Shown piece after piece: positions 1 through 12,300 of a DNA stretch of 64,000 nt. This stretch comes from Gracilaria gracilis (lineage: Eukaryota > Rhodophyta > Florideophyceae > Gracilariales > Gracilariaceae). Location: assembly GCA_030374805.1 (NCBI GenBank), contig JARGSG010000093.1, positions 143,343-207,342 of the forward strand. The letters are read 5' to 3'. The notes under the pieces were generated by a model. It was not told the DNA's origin. It searched no databases and worked only from the letters and a program-made list of their open reading frames with translations. A program made the translations under genes and the position numbers. How positions within the stretch are numbered: position 1 is the stretch's first letter; each line of letters starts with the position of its first letter.

Positions 1-1626
1 ACTGCGCACGTTTCGGCAATCACAGGCGCGTCTACAGTCATGTCTCACGAAATCGGTGGCGGATCTAAGACATCTGGGTCAATATTTGAAAGTATTCTGC
101 TAAATCACCTGCTTCAGCGCGAAGGTGAGTCTCTCAAGATTGTTTGGAGCGACTGTGCTCCCGTAGGGCGCTCGTTTTTTCTATGTGTTGCCGCGATGCA
201 ATTTCTTGTTGACTCAGATATTTGCGATCTCACTCTTTGTGGTTTCATGGCGAACTGCCACGGCAAATATCTCGCAGGTAGCCTCTTTGGATTATGGAGC
301 AGACGTATTCGCCATGAAAACATCACATGCATCGACTCGTTGCTTCATGTTTCCGAAAAGGTCAAGAGGTCAGGAACTGCTGGAATTGATGCGTTCGTCA
401 TTAGTTGAATCTCGACTACAGATTGGCAGGAGAGCCTCGCCCGGTTGGGGTATGCGGTAAGCCCACTAAAAGATTTTTGTTTGGAAAGTTTAAACCCGCC
501 CTACGCTTGCGCAATTAAACCGGGCGTTCGTGAGTCGCTCTCTGAAGATCTTGTGGCCCTTCTTGATCCTCTCATGCCAAAACATGAGTACTGTGTTCGA
601 ATCACATCATGGCCTAGGTTTGAAGAGTCGCCTACGAGCATACCATTTGAACAGCGGTGTGTAGATGTTCCAGCAAAGCAGCTGAGCAGGAGCACTGCGC
701 GAGGAGACGTTCATGGCCTTAATGAGTAGATGGAATGGCATCTACGGGTGCCAAAGTCCACTGCATACGCAGATAGTGGCCCAAGAATTGTTTCGAGATC
801 TACTGCGGCGAAGGTGGGGCACAACGCGTCCGGTTACCTGTCCCGGGTACCCCTTCTACGATATTCTGAGTCAATTCGAAGGATGTCCTGGCCTCCAGAC
901 TGCAATGAACCGCCTCGTGCAGCAGAACGGAACCTATATGTAGCTCTGGAGAATTGGACTGCCCGGCGAACATTGCAAAGAAGCTCCGAAAAGCAATTGG
1001 CCAGATACCCTCCTCTGAACTATTATAACGTTTTGGAGCGGCAACCTTCACGAAAAATGCGAGAGAGGCACAAGTTAATGCCCATTTACCCCGAACCGCC
1101 ATTTCCGGTAGTTAGAGGTACGTGTGCGGAAACGGCTGCACTCCTATTGAAGGATAGGTTCGAATGATTATTCGATAAGCAAGTGTCCGTTCTTGTTCTG
1201 TACGAGCAAGTCAGGTTGTTGATGGATCTCACTGGAGAGCACGATATGGGACCCTATCTCCAGCCTAGGGCAAAAGATGCGAGTCGGAAGGCTGTCACAG
1301 CTTACCAAGCTGTCTTAAAAGAGAAGAAGCTTAGACAGAAGCAACGACCAGTATCAAAGCGGAATGCGCACCAGATCTTCAGAGCAGACGAGAATGCTAT
1401 GGTCGAGGTTGAAAGGAGAAAGCATGCCGCCCGGGCGTCTGAGAACAGAAGTGCAACAATCGCCACGGTCGCCAAAGAGTTCTGAAAAACTGCGTCCATT
1501 GAGTTTAGGAAACGGTACGAAGACCTTCCTGCTCACGAAGAGGAGAGATTGGAGTGGGAATATGCTGAGTTCCGACAGTGGCTGAGGGAGCGAGAGCAGC
1601 TGTGGGACAAGGAGCAAAGTAGTTAG
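1..1626 (+). pseudogene. Relic of an uncharacterised transposon protein, open at the left window edge
   Basis: One reading frame runs from the window start to a TAG at 1624-1626, interrupted by stops at 406-408 (TGA), 727-729 (TAG), 1165-1167 (TGA) and 1483-1485 (TGA) but by no frameshift. The first part carries SDCAPVGRSFF and, about 30 residues on, NCHGKYLAG. This layout resembles the WsDga.QfK ... GHGK pattern of poorly described DDE-type transposon proteins, but I cannot name a family. The C-terminal ~150 residues are highly charged and helical (repeated KLR, ERR, EEERLEWEYAEFRQW), so a coiled coil is likely. The N-terminus lies outside the window. It is not expressed as one protein in its present state. 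Confidence is good that this was coding, low for the family. Confidence 0.5.
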
Positions 1627-1794
1627 GAAAGATGGCCAACTACGGGTTGGCCGATCCATTGTGGGTGCGAATAATGTCAGGTAGAAGCCAACATACTGCA
1701 ATAAATCCAATGCTGCCACCAGACCCAGTTCAGCTGCTTTACTGAATGAATAAAAGTGAATGATCATCTGCGTTAGAGTTAAATTCACGACAGT

Positions 1795-2850
1795 TCACAT
1801 CCTTTCAGATTCGTCTGCTGCAACACCGTTTCCAGAGAAACCTGGCGCGTCATAGCCTTTTTCCAACATTAAGACCATTTCCTCAGCTCTACGTATCTCC
1901 ATGCAACATTTAAGCAACTCTTTCAACTTGCCTCCAATCACCTCTCTCTCATGAAGATCATGATGAAGAGCATATTCCACCAAAGAATTCTCTACACTTG
2001 TAGGGTGGCCAGTGTCACGCAAAGCACATATCTTTCGATTCCAAATGATAACTGAAGCTTTAAGCAAAGATGAATTCTGGTGAGCCGGAAAACTCTTAAG
2101 CAAAACATATTCAGCATCATTTTGGGCAGTAGCGTCGACTCTTGATACATATAATTGGCGGTTGATTTGGGTTTCATCGATGCCACCCTGCGCTTCTTCA
2201 TTTTGAGGTTGTAAAGGAACTGCACCAGTTGACGATGTAGTTCGGGGATATCCTTCGTACTCGAATAGGCTGGGTTTGTACTGCTTCAGAAAAGGCCTTA
2301 CCGCCGCCATTGTAGAATCAACATCAGAATGCTTTAGACCCCCAGCACGGTTATATCTTGCAAGTACTCTCCTCAAAGAGCCGAGAGTGTCTGGGCGATC
2401 TGGATCTGAAAACTTAACTGCCCCAAATACTTACGAACGTCGCTTAACAATTTGACCGTCACGCTTAATGATTCTCCTTGGTAAACAACGTTGATTCGCG
2501 GAAGCCAAATAAGCCCCCTTCGCAACCCCAATGATGACCCGAATGCTGAGCCTATTTTCTTTCTTCAATATCAACTCGATCACTTCCATCAATGGTCCAT
2601 CATTGATATTCGCTCGTATGTAATCGTTTTTCGACGCCTCACAGAAAAGGGAATTGACAATCTCTTCGACATTTAGTGTAAGGCGAACTCGTGTTTCAGA
2701 GACTCTACGCTGTGCTTGCCTTCTCAAACTCGAGGCACTAGTTCCTGGCGCACTCAAATTCGTAGCAAATCGTCCACGGTTGCGAAAGCTATTCCGAGCG
2801 TGAATCTGGCTCCGGGAAAGACTTTCCCTGGAAAAGAGATTTGGGGGCAT
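1795..2850 (-). pseudogene. Hypothetical protein, ~350 codons with one in-frame stop
   Basis: A minus-strand frame starts at the ATG at 2850-2848 and ends at 1795, with a single TAA at 2433-2431; about 139 codons precede it and 193 follow. The N-terminal third is rich in Arg and Ser (FSRESLSRSQIHARNSFRNR) and basic, the rest mixed and probably helical. I recognise no domain. The frame stays partly open further upstream (to about 3213), so the true start could be earlier. A GTAAGT lies across the stop, but no intron of plausible length follows, so I prefer a broken ORF. It may belong to the pogo-like element downstream or to another relic; nothing in the sequence decides this. Confidence 0.35.
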
Positions 2851-3463
2851 GCAGTGCTACAACGCTGAAGATCAAAACACGGCGAAAGATCGTAAACCTT
2901 GTAACAAAAGATCTTTTGGCGTTACTATGGGAAGATTTCCATACAAGAGTTTAGTTTGGAGGAGGCAAAGAGAGACGATGTGAAGGTAGCTTTGGGAGTA
3001 GTGCTCGAAGTCGTCCGGCCTGCACAATGAGCTGAAAAGGAGGTTTGTTTTAAACGATATGGGAGGGAAAGTTTTGCGCGAGTGAAGCGCAAGTATCCTT
3101 TGGAGGATATTATTGCTGTGCCAATTTGATGGGACGCCTTCGATTCTCCAAAGGTTTGATTGAGGTGATTCACTGGACCGAGGCGTGCTTGAACGCCCCG
3201 CAATCTGTCGCAATCTCCCAGCGCCGCCATTTCTACCAAATCCTTACAGTGTAGCCTCAAGCCTCAAGGCCATGAAAATTCCATGTCTCCACCAAAAACT
3301 CATGGTATATTGAGTGTTCATTTTCGTTGTTTCCGTGTACAGCTCTGACTTATTCTGCCGCCACTCCCTCTGACAATTCCATGAGGATTTTCTTCCTCCA
3401 ATTAATGTTTTCCTGCCCTTTTATGGGAAGCACTTTAAACGTCCATTACTTGTTGTTTAATGA

Positions 3464-3831
3464 CGTCTGTGTTCTCGGAAATGGAATTTCACGTTCAAAA
3501 ATGCTGGTTTTGGTGACCGATTATCTGGTGACTTTTTCCAATTTTTTCCGATATTTGGGTTCGATATGAAGAAATACGTATTTGGTGTGCTGTTTTGATA
3601 TTCAAAATTTGCAGTTCTGAAAACTCGCCAGTTTTACAATTTCAAATATGCTAGTTATGGAACTGGGAAATTTCTAGAACTGCAAATATTGAATGTCAAA
3701 CTAGGAAACCAAATACGTATTTCCTCATATCCAACCCAAATATCGGAAAAAATTTGGAAAAAGTCACCAGATAATTGGTCACCAAAACTAGCATTTTTGA
3801 ATGTGAAATTCCATTTCCGAGAACACAGACG
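3464..3831. repeat. 368-bp near-perfect palindrome (foldback MITE-like)
   Basis: The left half (3464-3647) and the reverse complement of the right half (3648-3831) match over almost their whole length, beginning GTCTGTGTTCTCGGAA and ending TTCCGAGAACACAGAC. There is practically no loop. Mismatches are few, so the palindrome is young or is maintained. No coding capacity. Its terminal 16 bases match the left end of the large element copy B (50,931) at 15 of 16 positions, so it may be a non-autonomous relative. Confidence 0.8.
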
Positions 3832-4960
3832 GAGTTCTGCCTGGGGTTTAGCGCAGTCTCGTAAATCCCAAAGGGAGCTACGCCGAGCTAAAGCGTGCTC
3901 CCTCGAAGTGGTTTGTGGGCAGTGCGAAGCCACGTAGAGGAAGGTTGTGTCACGATTCCGAGGGCCGTCAACGGTAATGTGCGCTCGAGCACGTATATTT
4001 ATTGTTGGGTTTGAGATGCAGAAGTAGGGGTGAATTCCGGTCGGTGCTGTGTTTTGAGTAAACCAAATCTTGTTCTTTCCTTCTGGGACGCTATTGTTAT
4101 ATGTGTTTGCTCACTCTCGGACTTTGCTCAGAGCTATTATTGGAGTCAGTTAGAGAGAAAGAGCCAGTGTCAGAAGCGTGACCCTTCTTTTTTTTGTGCC
4201 TTGTTGAATTAAGGTTCGGACAATTACTGTGGGGTGCCTTAAATTTTTGAAAAGTTTCCAAGACCCATTTTGAAAAGGTACTTCCTTGCCCGGAGTTCTT
4301 GGGATAATGTCCACAAAGCTGTCTCTGGCTCTTCGTTCCGCACTTCCAAAAGCAGATTGGTGAAACAATAACGTAGGGGGTATCACAAGCAAAACACTAA
4401 GAGTCGGACAATGGACGCGAAAAAGACTAAACTGTCCTCGGGTTAAACAGTTCTGGACGCAATTCAATCGATTTTATTTCAGCGCAGCCAATAACATTTG
4501 GCCTGAAATAGCCTTCAAGTCCTCTCAGACCCGGATTTCAAATCCTTCCAAACCTAACCTCGCCACACGCTCCATGTGAGCGGGTGCAAATTTTAATTTT
4601 GCAATTGCCACTCTCTCCCTCAACAAAAAAACCAACAAAACAAGCTCGTCGTAATATTCGGCGCGGTAGCCCGCGCAATTTTTCTCAAATCGCTTGCGTG
4701 CCTCGCTTTTTGCCATTCGTATATTCACGACTTCTGTAAATATTGCAAACTATTTTTCTCTCTGTTTCTTATGCTCCTGCTTTCTTTGCGTTTCTTAATT
4801 TTCCAGCAACTCAATGGCTTTCTAAGATGTGAACAAAGCTCTTGAAGATGTATCAAGAGAACCGGAATTTATCAGTTTTGATTCTTCTAGTATTTCCAAG
4901 CTCGTCACGCAGGGACGTTCATCTAATATCTTCATCATGCCTTCAAAAGATGCAACTCTT
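3832..4960. other. No gene recognised
   Basis: About 1.1 kb with only short ORFs on both strands. A minus-strand ORF at 4525-4728 (67 codons, Arg/Glu rich) shows no recognisable motif. No repeat pair or RNA gene was seen. Confidence 0.4.
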
Positions 4961-4977
4961 GTAACTTTGGACGATCT

Positions 4978-6252
4978 CTAGAGAAGAGATTTTGAAAAAA
5001 AGCGAAACTCATCCAGTAGACAAAATACTGTAGCATGGAAACCAACTTTAATGTTCTCTGCTGTGAACGTGTCTTCATACTCATTAGTAATCAATTTGCA
5101 GATATGAAAATCATACAATACGCGTTCGGCTCCAACAACCTGTTCTACTGATTGCGCCAGGTTCCGGAGTCGGTTCTTGAAAGAGAGAAACACGGCCATA
5201 TCCAATGGTTGCGTAGTTTCGTTAGTATGCGATGAAAAAGAGTACGCGATGATGCCGTTCATTCGGAATTTTTTTCTAGCACGCCAATCGAAAGGTGTGA
5301 CCGTTTTCTATCATATAATAGAAGAACCTTGAGCCTATACTCTCGAAGATCTTCTGTATTTTTGATGATTTAGGTGGCCTACGTCAAGAAGTTCCACGAT
5401 TCTACTGAAGCTACGTTCATCTTCCCGTGAATGTAGGAACTCCTGGGAACATTTCTGAGATTCACTGGCTCTGTTCCTTCCCTTCTTCTCTGTAGGTTGT
5501 TGTGCGATACCAAATTCCACTTCTTTGAAACACAAACAATGGCCGTTTAAGATCTCTATTGCCGTGTACGCGTGCTAAAATGGTGATCCGATTGACATTC
5601 TTGGAGGATGCGTCAGGATCTAGAAGCTTTTGTTCCCGCAGGGATTACGAGTTCTGTTCATGCCAAGCTGACATCTCCGTTTCGTCTACATTTACCACGC
5701 GCTTGGCGTCAATGTTATGGTCGTGGATGATGTGCTCCAGGCAAGTGAAGTGTGTCATTACACACTCCCCATTTGTTGCTCGGTATCGAACGGCATTCTG
5801 CCTTTGAACAGCGCAGTATGTGATCTTGTCTGAGTGCCCTCTTTCGAAAGCTCGACAGAATTTCACGCCTGATCTGTGATTGCGAGAGCGAATGCAACTA
5901 CGTCTACACCCCTGAAGTTCTTCGACTAACATTTGCAAGAGTCTTTAAAATTTGTTAGATTCAGAGGCTCTTGCCAGAAAGCATAATCTTTCCGGACGAT
6001 GCAGATCAGTTTCCGTCCAACTAATATCAGCGATCTACCAAACGTAATGGCGGGTTTAGTTTTATCTTCGTGATTTTATCTGTGCCATAATGTACTCGCA
6101 GGTACTCCAACTTGGTCGGCTGCTTTCCTAAAGAAGAATCCACGGCGAACCAGTTTCTTGCCCCGGCGGTACCATCTGTCATTGTCCAGGAAACGCGGCC
6201 GAACTTGAAGATCAAGAACGATGTTACCCGCTGAGGCAAAAATTCGACGCAT
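4978..6252 (-). pseudogene. pogo/Tigger-like DDE transposase, broken
   Basis: The minus strand reads, in pieces, like a Tc1/mariner-superfamily pogo-type transposase. From the ATG at 6252 comes an N-terminal segment with RKAADQVGVPASTLWHR, a psq/CENP-B-like helix-turn-helix. Around 5700 follows VVNVDETEMS, where D is the first expected acidic residue. Near 5200 comes SSHTNETTQPLDMAVFLSFK, the typical block after the second Asp (SHxxxxxQPLDvxvFxxxK), then TAENIKVGF. Frameshifts and stops separate these blocks, notably between 5,260 and 5,640, so it is dead. The domain order matches the family. No terminal inverted repeats were identified. Length over the blocks is close to the usual 400-500 codons. 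Confidence 0.65.
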
Positions 6253-6879
6253 GGTTGATGGTGGAGGTTGGATTGGATTTGTTGGGATTGGTTGTATTCG
6301 GTGTGGTCTTATTCCTGGGAAAATACGTGCTAAAGACGAGAGGGGTCGCCTTTTATGCAACGGGATTTCCCACCGAAGCTGCGTTGTTTAGTCTTTCGAG
6401 TCTCGTGGGATTGAAAAACTTTCTATATAGCCCTTAATTTTAGGCATGGACTAGATTTTTGTTAACTTTTGAAGTGAATAGATATGGTTTGAATGTGGGA
6501 GATGTTTTCTGGGTGGGAGATACTAGGTTTTTGTGGCTCCTTGCTGGTATTTGGTGATTGTGGCCGGTTCTTTTGATGCATAGAACATGGGCATTGGTTT
6601 CAAAATGAGAAAGGCTGCGTTTATGTAACGAGAAAACCACGAGACTTTCAATCTTACAGGGGGTTTGCGAAGGAGAAGGACACTACAGCTGAAGTTTGGC
6701 TGTCAAAAAATGCGCCTGCAGGGCTGTCTCGCTTCGCGTGGCAGCGGTTGTTTACGATAGGAATCTACTCCTATTCTAGAGCACTCATTAACTTGTGTGC
6801 CGAGGTTAGAAATTTGTATGTTGGAGGTGATACTGTTGTATCTTCAACAAGAGGTTTCTATCGCTCTTGCTACCGCTGT
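6253..6879. other. No gene recognised
   Basis: Only short ORFs of no recognisable content between the pogo relic and the triplet-rich tract. Confidence 0.35.
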
Positions 6880-7690
6880 CTTTTTTACCTCCACTCTGGC
6901 TACGAAAGCCACTCTCTGAGCTGCTATCTGTATTGCTGTCGTCGCCACCGAGACTACTGTCACAACTAGGACTGCTGTCATCGCTGGGACTGATATCGTC
7001 GCAGCCGCTGTCTACGTCGCTCACGTTTTAACTGCAACAGCTGCTGTCACTAACGCAGCCGCAGTCGCCGCAACTTTTGCCTTTGCCTCTCTCTCGCTGC
7101 ACCGCCGCTATCGCTGCTGCCGTAGTGGCTGATTTTGCCATCTCTCTCGCTGTCAACGCTTCCATTTCTGTTGCCGCTGTGGCTGCTGCTTCCACCGCGG
7201 CTGCTGTTGCCACTGCTGAGTTTGTTGCCAGCGCGGGTGCTGTCACCCCCGGAGCTGTTGTCCCGGGCGGGACTGCTTCTCTTTCTGATACTGTTGTGAG
7301 TGCCACAACCGCTGTCTCTCTTGCAAGCTCTCCTGCTGGCCCAAGCGCTGTAGCTGTCGTTATCACTGTGATGTTTGCACCAACTCCTCCTTATTTTGTC
7401 GTTGTCACTGCCGCTGTAGCTCCTTGGCTCCCCCACTTTTACTCCTACTGCTACTGCAGCTGTCACAACCGTGGCTGCTGTCATTATGGATGCCGTATGC
7501 GCTCCTGCTCTCGCTTTCGTTGTTGTTTCCCGCTCTCGTTGTTGCCCCTGATGTTCCTCTTGGAACCGCTTTCTTTCTCGCTGTCACTTTTGCTTCCGCT
7601 GTTGCAGCCTCTTTCACTGTCGCTACCACAGGTTCTTGTGGGTGCAACGTCATTATACGCAACGCAAATCAATTTTTTACTACTATTAAG
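6880..7690. repeat. Degenerate triplet/hexamer-rich low-complexity tract
   Basis: About 0.8 kb dominated by GCTGYY-type hexamers and GCT/GTC/TCT triplets. Because the repeat is a multiple of three, several frames stay open on both strands: Ala/Val-rich on plus, Ser/Gly/Asp/Thr-rich on minus. The longest, 7077-7775 (+), is 232 codons of Ala, Val, Leu and Ser without a domain. I regard the open frames as a consequence of the repeat. It ends about 250 bp before the 5' LTR. Confidence 0.6.
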
Positions 7691-7938
7691 TGATTTCAAG
7701 CCACAAACTTCTTACAAAATACTCTTCCTCTTCATTAAATTGATATGTATTGGCTATCTGGGTCGTCCACGATAGATACAGCTTTCATTATGGCGTCGTT
7801 GGGAGTGCAAATTGGTGCGTTGCAGACGTGAGAAAAAGGATCTGTGGAATTATGAGGGCGTTGGCGGTTGGAACCCCTCTTGAGGAATGATTTCGTTCTA
7901 TTTAGTGCTCTTCCCCCAAGCCCATTATTGATATTATC

Positions 7939-8686
7939 TGTAGCATTCGAGATGCATGAGAATTCGTCATTGCGAAACGATACAAGTCTATTTCGGCGCT
8001 CATACTAAATGAGTGAGAATCGGGCTCGTTATCCAGAAGTTATGAGAAAGGATGCTTGCTGGGGAGATGTGAAATGGAGATTTTTGCAGGGATACTGCTT
8101 AGCAGTGCACCTATAGTGACCGCCGCCAAATAGTTTTAACTCTTTATTTTAGAATTAGACTATAGTGGCACGCCATGCATAGGCAAATTACAGTGCAAAT
8201 CTATTCGGCCCGCCAGCCTAGTAAAATGGAAAGAGCGCAGGTGAGGACGGCGGAGACCAATTAACAACCAACTACCTACCCAAGTGGTAATCTTTGGAAT
8301 CCTAGAGTCGCTGTGGGCTACGGAGCACCTATAGAATCAGTGCTTGGCCGCACCTGAGCTCTAGCTTCTGCCCCGAGGATCTCCTCCCCTGTTGCAGTGT
8401 TTTAGTCTGTCTTATGCGGTGTGTGCTGTGAGTCGTGTGTATTTTGTGTGTTTTGCGTGTTTTGGCCACAGGACTGTCCAATCGAGGATCACCCGGACGT
8501 TTATCCGTACCTCAGTGCCGGGCGCCCCGTCTTGACCATACGTGACTTAGTTGATGCTCCTTTTCACCGTACTCACACCTTAGTTCTAGGCCCGTCCCTG
8601 GCAAGGCGACACCCTTCCTGTGCGGTCGTTTCCGAGGTTTTCCACCCGCTACCAAGGAGCTCTGCACCTGCTAGTGGTATAACACA
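7939..8686 (+). repeat. 5' LTR (748 bp)
   Basis: Starts TG, ends CA, and matches 18707-19454 along its full length with the same length. Inside are a T-rich stretch (TTTTAACTCTTTATTTTAG, about 8133-8151) shared with the 3' copy and a TGTGTGTTTTGYGTGTTTTG run near 8440-8465. Promoter and polyadenylation sites must lie here, but I cannot place them securely. Confidence 0.9.
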
Positions 8687-9029
8687 TAAAGTGATCTCCC
8701 GACCTATAAATTTTTAGTACATCTGAGTACTTGAATATTGACAAGTTTAGCACCAGTCGCTGTACCTAGCACGCCTTTGAATCCACATACGAACATTGTA
8801 CGGGCACAGTTGATCGCGAAATCTAAGTTGAAGCCGTCGTCACGGAAGTCTTTGGAGTCAGAGGACCCTAAGACCGGGACCTTACGGTTTCCTTGTTTCG
8901 TCAGTTGTGCGAGGCTGTTAACACAATATTTTTGTCGGAAATTGGCTATCTTTATCGATCCTGTTGGTTGAAATCGATTGCGATCGCCTGTTTTCTTTTA
9001 CGCTTTTGTAATTGATCTGCAACACCAGA
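8687..9029 (+). other. Untranslated leader of the LTR element
   Basis: 343 bp between the 5' LTR and the gag ATG. The first bases (TAAAGTGATCTCCCGACC) are where a primer-binding site is expected, but they do not match a tRNA 3' end I recognise. Confidence 0.5.
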
Positions 9030-11150
9030 ATGAGTTCGGTCAATATGCAGACAAGAAGCCGCTCAAGCGCACGTAAGCCTGAGACGGCAGCCCCACGTTT
9101 AGCCACCTCCACAGAAGCTGGCAATCGTTTGTATGAACAAGCGATGGAGTTGAGATCCGCAGGAGGTGCAGGAGCGTCTTATGACGTACCGACGACCATT
9201 GTCCAAGATGCAACTACCGCAAAGGGACTTGAAGTCACGGAAAGTAATGCTTTGCGAGCAGAATTGCAGAAGTTCCGGGCGGAATCTGCGACACAGAAGT
9301 TCCGTCTGGAGGAGATGGAGAGTCAAGTTAACTTGCTGGGATCGTCTTTGGAGACGTTAAGATGGGAACACATAGCCCTGAAGAACAAAAAAGAAGAAAC
9401 CGATCGAATGGGTGACACAGTTCGAACCATCCGGGAAGATCCTAATCGTTTATTAGAAGAGCAGAGAAATGCCACTGGAGCCTTACAGGCACCACAAGTC
9501 ACTGTCGAGGAGGTTCTTTTTCGTGTCAATCCCCGCTTGGAGCGTTTGGAGACTGTGATAAACGCACCGGTATTAATCCAGCACTCTGACAATCAGGAAG
9601 TTGAGCCCTTTCATGCTGAAGCACAGTTATTCAAAGAGAAATCGAAGATTCAAAAGCGTTCTTCTAAACGTTCGAAATCGAGAAAGATCGCAAGGAGACA
9701 TGACTCGGAGGACGAGGAGGAAGATTCCGATGGGTCGGACACGTATTCGACGGACTCAGAAGATTCCGACGAAGATATTTCATCTGAGGATGATAGCTCG
9801 AGCGAAGAGGATACTCGAAGGTCAAGAAAAAAGAAGGGTGGTAACTCACCAAAGCGCCCTGAAAAGAGGTCCCCCTATCGAGGTTTGAAGAAACTTCCGT
9901 GTACCGATCCGCTTTATCGGAAGATAATGAACTACCTTACGTATCTGCTGAAAGGCCGAAGAAAGAAGCAATCTGGTGGCGAGACGGCGAAGGTGAAGTA
10001 TCACATCAGGCGTTTGAAGATTGGGCTGGGTGATCTTTCGTGTAACGGAAAGGACCCCATACTCATGTTCGAGTTCTTGAGTCGCTTTGTGACGGAGTCG
10101 GACACCCTTGATATGAGTGAAGCTCAAGGTTTTTTCGCTTTACCACAATTTCACTCGGGGTTTGCTCTGGAACAGTACCGTGCTGTAAGTCGTTCATTCA
10201 CTGTTGAGGAAGGTGGAGTCACCTGTTGGCCAGAAGCCGTGCAGTATTTTCTGCGTAGTTATGCGACATCGAACCCTATTCGTTAAGCAATCCTGAATCT
10301 TAGGGATGTTATCCAAAAGCTTGGTGAGAAGGAAGTCGAATAGAGTTCAAGGTCGAACAATGCAGCCACAGGTTATGGCAACGTTCACTCAACGGAGAAG
10401 AAGATGACTCTTTTCGTAGATGGGTTGAACCCGACTATCAAGTCCTTGGTAGCCCGTGCCGGGGAGAAACATGCTCGGGTCAACTTTCTTGAACTAGTGC
10501 AGTACGCGTAAGCTGAAGGCGAGGCCATACGCGCACGTCGTGGAGGTACTTTTTTCTTGGGAAGATACGTGGTTGATCCCAAGCATCGTACTCGCTGGTG
10601 AAAACGAGGAAAAATCTTACACTTGGAATCTCCGGAGAACTCTCGGTTCTCCACGACTACCCCTCGACAGACGATCAACACCTACGAGGACGCCCTACAT
10701 TATCTGGGTCATCCAGAGGATTCCGTACCCACCACGGAATTGCCGTAGACTGAATCCTTACCAGAAGACGATCTGCTGGCGATAGAGCATTGCAGGTAAC
10801 GTGGTAACACGATGGTTTCATCGCCTGCAGGATTCGCGTCAGCGAAGCCTGGATGGGTGGATACCCGCGGAATGTATCAACCCCATGGCCATTTGAGCAG
10901 AGAGGGCCTGATTTGTTACATTTCTTATGGGAAACATCATCTGTCATCAGAGTATAGTCTCCCAACAAAGGGTTTATATTGATCCGTCTCGAATTATGAA
11001 GCCCTTTCGGAGGCAGAACGAGCGCGAGTGCTAAGCAAGTCGTACTGGAAGGCCAAAGTTTGGGGAATCGCAGACAAAATTCTTTGGAACCAGGAAGGAA
11101 TCAGAACGCTGACGCTTCACAGGTCGTTGCACTTAGAGGTGGAATAAACG
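9030..11150 (+). pseudogene. gag: Gag of the Ty3/gypsy element
   Basis: The first clean ATG is at 9030 (frame also open slightly upstream). It is open for 418 codons to a TAA at 10284. The same frame then continues gag-like (FVDGLNPTIKSLV, then AEGEAIRARRG) through further stops at 10341, 10509, 10599, 10746 and 10797, with no frameshift. The N-terminal ~150 residues are helical and coiled-coil-like. Residues ~215-290 are a long Asp/Glu/Ser tract followed by a Lys/Arg tract. Then comes a capsid-like helical region. The premature stops could each derive from Gln, Arg or Trp codons by one transition. Gag forms the particle in this family; here it is dead. Confidence 0.7.
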
Positions 11151-12290
11151 CCCAGGTGGCGGAGGAGAATCCCTATCGTTCGGGAAACTAAACGAGCGAA
11201 TCCTCAAGGGGCCGGTAGCGATCGATCCGATTTTACCGGCCGGGGTTACGACATTACCCTGCTCCCCGGAATTCCAGCCGAAGATACTTCTGAGACAGAT
11301 AGGTCTTCGAATGTTGACAAACGAGTGCAGTTCGACTGTACCCTGAAGCGCCCTTGGAGACGATATGTGGGTCTGGAGAGACGAACGGACTACATCATGA
11401 TAATTGCTCGTCGTAACTATAAGGTCTATGCAGATGTCCATAAATACCGTTCTCTCCTGTCACGCAGGCTCGCAGTGCCGAATACTGGTGCGGGGCCCAA
11501 CTTTATCAGATTATCTGAGTTTGCTTTCTAACGAACGGATCCTAATCCAGTAATCACAGCTGCCCCGGATATCCGGGATGCTAACAAGAGGCCCATAAAG
11601 TCTCTTGGAATGATTCGCCTTATCGTTCAACTTGAAATCATGTTTTCATTCTATCATTCATCGTGTGTTCCACGCTAGTTGCGCCTGTAGTACTGAGATG
11701 TGATTATTGCGACCGCTTTGTGGAAGCAATCTGTCCGAAGAATGGGGAAGGTGAGTTAGAAGGTGAATCAACCGTACCGATTGTACGCAGACCGCTGCGA
11801 AGAGCTACCGCAGCAGTGCCATTACCTCCTACACAGGAATATAAGGCCACAAAAGGTAGAACTTTCCCGAAGATTTGAGTGTGCCAGATGGCAGTGATAC
11901 CAACAAAATGTCAGGCATAGGTGTCAGTCTCTAAGGAATAACATGGACCCATCGTCATTCAGCCGAATGCGGCACTACAATATATCCATGGACTAATGGT
12001 CGCTAATGGCATTTCATGGGTGGACCCGAAGAGACCCTTTCAGATTCTCGTAAGCAACTTAGGCTCGAAAGAGTGTCTGCTACACATGAACCAGGTCGTT
12101 GGGACCGCGTTTGGACACCTTTCGGTGATAAAACCAACACATATTATGACAGCTGAGGTCTTGGGAATGCCTTCCCGGGCGAATCACGGCCGCCAAATGC
12201 ACTCACGAGGAATGAAGACGTCACGAACGCCTCGAAAAAGGAAATATCGGAAGAAGAGATGGCAAAGGCCCTCGAGGGCGTGAACGAGGG
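11151..12290 (+). pseudogene. Aspartic protease and PR-RT spacer
   Basis: In the gag frame, AVPNTGAGPNFIRLS at about 11472-11516 aligns with the retropepsin active site (normally DTGA). Here the catalytic Asp is Asn (AAT at 11481-11483), which would inactivate the protease. From about 11663 another frame carries the usual linker between protease and RT, ending in ILVSNLGSKECLLHMNQVVG, a form seen before the RT of many Ty3/gypsy elements. Stops and at least one frame change break it. A CDYC ... C stretch near 11700 might be a decayed zinc site, but I do not trust it. Confidence 0.6.
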
Positions 12291-12300
12291 ACACGTTCCG

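Noticed and set aside
2420-2445. Possible tiny intron (GTAAGT...CAG on minus) removing the stop in the 1795-2850 ORF
   Set aside because: The nearest AG acceptors give introns under 30 bases, too short for normal splicing; a point-mutated stop is simpler.
7077-7775. 232-codon Ala/Val-rich ORF
   Set aside because: Open because of the triplet repeat; low complexity, no motif, and similar open frames exist on the other strand.
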